Assembly (NCBI GenBank): GCA_018062165.1
Contig: JAGOSU010000034.1
Location: forward strand, 1 to 7,165
From: Minisyncoccota bacterium
GTDB lineage: Bacteria; Patescibacteriota; Minisyncoccia; Phycocordibacterales; Phycocordibacteraceae
Length of the DNA: 7,165 nucleotides
Direction: 5' to 3'
Position numbers and translations under genes: made by a program. Shown piece by piece: positions 5,440 through 7,165 of the stretch (the stretch's first letter is position 1; the number at the start of each line of letters is the position of its first letter). The notes under the pieces are model-generated. The model saw nothing but the letters and a program-made list of their open reading frames with translations. It was not told the origin of the DNA and ran no database searches.

Positions 5440-6576
5440 TTACTTCGAAACGGTAGTTTTTGCACTGATATGAGCACCCATAACCGTCCACTCGCTGTGA
5501 TCATCAGCATTTAGTGTGACTTCAATGACGTTATTACCAGAAGCAAGCTTATCTGCACTTACGTGATACCACTCGCTGTAGACGCGGCCAATCTTCACCC
5601 CGTTCACGTAGATATGCCCGTGCCCTCTGCCGTTAACCGCGCTCTTCCCTGCCGTTTCAGGCGTGAAGCGGAAATTGGTTGTCACGAGATGTACGTTGTA
5701 TCCATCCATTGAGTCAGGCACTGCCTCAAGGGAGAGTGTGGGAGCCGACATGGTCGAATCCACCTCCTTCATCGCATGCGCTCCATGAGATACCTCGGGA
5801 GGTTCCGACGCACTCTCAAAATCTATTGTTGAAACTGCATACCCGATAAGCCCTCCGAGGATAACGGCAGCGACGACGTACACAAGTGTGTTTTTTCCTG
5901 CTGGTATACGAGGTATAGCCATGTCGAGCTTCTTACCACGTACTATGCCGGCGTTGAGAAGAATGCTGAGCAGCGCAAGCACCAGGGCTATGCCCGCAAT
6001 CCATTGCCACAGCGCTACCGCGGCTGCCAGTCCTGCCTGGTCCTCAGTGACGACCGGGAACTCATAGTCGGCCTTAGCAACGGGACATCCGAATGCGCCT
6101 CGTTGGAGGGTGCGCACAATTCCGTTTCCTACATCAACGCGAGTGGTGTCTTCGACTGCGTGCATCTGGTGGCCCGCTGCAGAACACGTGTAGGTGAAAT
6201 CCACCTCGTTTCCATCAAGGATGCCGTGAATACGGTACGAGAGTGTGTCGGCGACAGTAGGATAAAACGTATTCTTGTACTTGCCTGGAGCGTTATAGAC
6301 CGGATCAAGATCGAAGACTCTCTTGGCTTCCCCAATGCTCACCTCTGCCTTCAAGCCTTCTTCCGCTCCCTCGAGCGGGGAACCGTTACGAGAGATGGTG
6401 AGGTCCGTACCGCTTTCGTCATCAACGACCACTGGCTCACCGATAGAACCAACCGTGATGGTGTACGTGTTGCCGTTTATAAGATACGCACGTGTTTCGT
6501 GCGCAGATACGCTGGCCGGAGCCACTATACAAACACCGAGTAACGCCAAAGGCAGGAAAATCTGAATAAATTTCAT
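5440..6576 (-). CDS. Secreted two-domain membrane-anchored protein, candidate copper-binding
   Basis: A 378-residue envelope protein. Residues 1-25 are a signal peptide (MKFIQIF, hydrophobic core, APASVSA), leaving His26 at the mature N-terminus. Residues 26-180 form an extracellular, probably beta-sandwich domain (HETRAYLINGNTYTITVG, FYPTVADTLSYRIHG) with Cys131-SAAGHQMH (to 139) and Cys164. Two membrane helices (about 182-208 and 229-250) flank a basic inner loop (GKK, PRIPAGK), so both ends face outside. The linker carries HGAH (264-267). The C-terminal domain (about 292-378) has NFRFTPE, GRGHGHIYVNG and NADDHSEW, as in domains I associate with periplasmic copper proteins. A mature N-terminal His is a copper ligand in CopC; here that role is inferred. 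I start at ATG 6576, because a TTG start at 6600 would put eight unneeded residues before the signal peptide. No Shine-Dalgarno is seen. Confidence 0.85.
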   Translation of the reverse strand: MKFIQIFLPLALLGVCIVAPASVSAHETRAYLINGNTYTITVGSIGEPVVVDDESGTDLTISRNGSPLEGAEEGLKAEVSIGEAKRVFDLDPVYNAPGKYKNTFYPTVADTLSYRIHGILDGNEVDFTYTCSAAGHQMHAVEDTTRVDVGNGIVRTLQRGAFGCPVAKADYEFPVVTEDQAGLAAAVALWQWIAGIALVLALLSILLNAGIVRGKKLDMAIPRIPAGKNTLVYVVAAVILGGLIGYAVSTIDFESASEPPEVSHGAHAMKEVDSTMSAPTLSLEAVPDSMDGYNVHLVTTNFRFTPETAGKSAVNGRGHGHIYVNGVKIGRVYSEWYHVSADKLASGNNVIEVTLNADDHSEWTVMGAHISAKTTVSK

Positions 6577-6585
6577 ATGCCCAAC

Positions 6586-6591
6586 AGAGTA
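6586..6591 (-). promoter_or_regulatory. Possible extended -10 element of the candidate copper-protein gene
   Basis: TACTCT preceded by TGC (the TGn of an extended -10) on the minus strand, nine bases before the ATG. Transcription from about 6579 would leave a three-base leader. No -35 is visible; extended -10 promoters can lack one. The gap to the permease stop is only 51 bases, so co-transcription from upstream is an alternative. Confidence 0.3.
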
Positions 6592-6606
6592 GCACAGCAA
6601 AGCCGC

Positions 6607-6631
6607 TGGCCGCCCAGGATTCGAACCCTAG
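6607..6631 (-). pseudogene. tRNA 3'-end remnant (T-arm and acceptor fragment with CCA)
   Basis: On the minus strand this reads CTAGGGTTCGAATCCTGGGC followed by GGCCA. GGTTCGAATCC (6617-6627) is the commonest T-loop core in tRNA genes, and a GC-rich acceptor-like segment ending in CCA follows. No matching 5' acceptor, D-arm or anticodon arm is found within 100 bases upstream, which is the intact end of the permease gene. The T-stem is imperfect (an A-G clash and two G-U). It is best read as a tRNA fragment left by recombination, or an att-like site, rather than a working tRNA. Chance occurrence of the core in a window this size is unlikely but not excluded. Confidence 0.45.
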
Positions 6632-7165
6632 TTCCTCAACCCCGCCCCCTTCGTAAAGCTCCACAGCGTCGCCCCGAGCAGTATCGCGGTCACTACGATA
6701 ATGACCCCAAAGCTCACCCACAGGCTTACATCCGAAACACCCAAGAACCCGTGCCGGAAGGCGTTCACCATATAAAGGATAGGGTTAAAGAGTGACAGGG
6801 ACCGGAACGGCTCTGGAAGGAGCTCTATGGAGTAGAAAATGCCTCCGAGGTAGGTCAGCGGAGTGAGAACGAAGTTCGGGACAATCGTGATGCCATCAAA
6901 GCCCTTGGCGAAGATGCCGTTCACCAGACCCGCAAGCGAGAAGAGGACGGCGGTCAGAACCCCTGCCCCGATGATGATAAGGATGTTACTGAGCGCAATG
7001 TGCGTGAAGAGAAGCGACACGATAATCACCAAGATGCTCACAATCACTGAACGCAACACGCCACCTGTCACATACCCCAGCACAATCAACCAGTGCGGCA
7101 TTGGAGACACAAGCATCTCATCGATACTTCGCATGAACTTCGCGGAGAAGAACATGGAAGAAACG
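6628..7165 (-). CDS. yadH: YadH-like ABC-2 type transporter permease, N-terminus beyond window edge
   Basis: Membrane permease of an ABC exporter; it would work with a YadG-like ATPase, usually encoded just upstream, which here would be off the right edge. The visible 178 residues are roughly the C-terminal two thirds of a protein of about 256. Diagnostic stretches match E. coli YadH closely from memory: SSMFFSAKFMRSIDEMLVSP, the LFSLAGLVNGIFAKGFD helix, IVPNFVLTPLTYLGGIFYS, LFNPILYMVNAFRHGFLG and the C-terminal GLRN (GLRS in E. coli). Four to five membrane helices are visible. The frame stays open through the edge; the ATG at 7155 is internal and not the start. The TAG stop lies inside the tRNA-like fragment. 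The substrate of YadGH-type exporters is not firmly known. Confidence 0.93.
   Translation of the reverse strand, partial: VSSMFFSAKFMRSIDEMLVSPMPHWLIVLGYVTGGVLRSVIVSILVIIVSLLFTHIALSNILIIIGAGVLTAVLFSLAGLVNGIFAKGFDGITIVPNFVLTPLTYLGGIFYSIELLPEPFRSLSLFNPILYMVNAFRHGFLGVSDVSLWVSFGVIIVVTAILLGATLWSFTKGAGLRN

Noticed and set aside
5400..5440. Terminator between the secreted protein gene and tRNA-Cys
   Set aside because: GCTGG/CCAGC can pair but with a loop of about 20 bases and no T-run.
6004..6543. 179-codon plus-strand frame
   Set aside because: Antisense shadow of the secreted protein gene, which has a signal peptide, two helices and coherent domains.
6577..6600. TTG start at 6600 for the secreted protein
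   Set aside because: It would place LCYSVGH before a perfect signal peptide starting at the ATG at 6576, and would overlap the proposed -10.
6607..6690. A complete tRNA gene ending at the CCA near 6607
   Set aside because: No anticodon stem, D-arm or 5' acceptor strand can be folded from the bases upstream; these are intact YadH coding sequence.
1..7165. CRISPR array, insertion sequence or transposase
   Set aside because: No regularly spaced repeats, terminal inverted repeats or transposase-like frames were seen.

Overview
The window looks like a gene-dense stretch of chromosome from a small-genome bacterium. Best guess is Candidatus Patescibacteria (CPR, Parcubacteria-like), from the style of the double ATP-cone ribonucleotide reductase, the very tight gene packing, the absence of clear Shine-Dalgarno sites, and the simple envelope proteins. 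This is inference: there is no rRNA or marker gene to settle it. The standard genetic code is enough; the five visible stop codons are TAA (4) and TAG (1), and no TGA stop is used.

Left part, 1-2522, minus strand: most of a class I ribonucleoside-diphosphate reductase alpha subunit (nrdA), an uninterrupted 840-codon frame whose C-terminus lies beyond the left edge. Positions 2523-2800 form the largest gap between genes. It carries several hairpins and palindromes and a strong plus-strand intrinsic terminator at 2689-2731, so it may encode a small structured RNA or an attenuated leader. A lone OmpR/PhoB-type response regulator follows on the plus strand (2801-3484), with no sensor kinase in the window. 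It converges on the next gene with one base between the two stop codons.

Middle part, 3486-5387, minus strand: a compact transcription unit. Read in its own direction it has a tRNA-Cys gene, then one base later the ATG of an unfamiliar 322-residue protein, then four bases later a ten-helix EamA/DMT transporter. The unfamiliar protein shows a faint, from-memory resemblance to the Dit1/PvcA isonitrile-synthase family, so an enzyme-plus-exporter pair is one possible reading.

Right part, 5440-7165, minus strand: a secreted, membrane-anchored protein with a His at the predicted mature N-terminus and a His-rich second domain (candidate copper-binding protein), preceded by the C-terminal two thirds of a YadH-like ABC-2 permease. 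Between them is a 25-base fragment that reads like the T-arm and 3' end of a tRNA without its 5' half, and it contains the permease stop codon.

A pattern runs through the window: nrdA, the response regulator, the candidate copper protein and the tRNA each have a -10-like hexamer placed so that transcription would start 0-3 bases before the start codon or the mature tRNA 5' end. Together with the missing Shine-Dalgarno motifs this suggests widespread leaderless expression.
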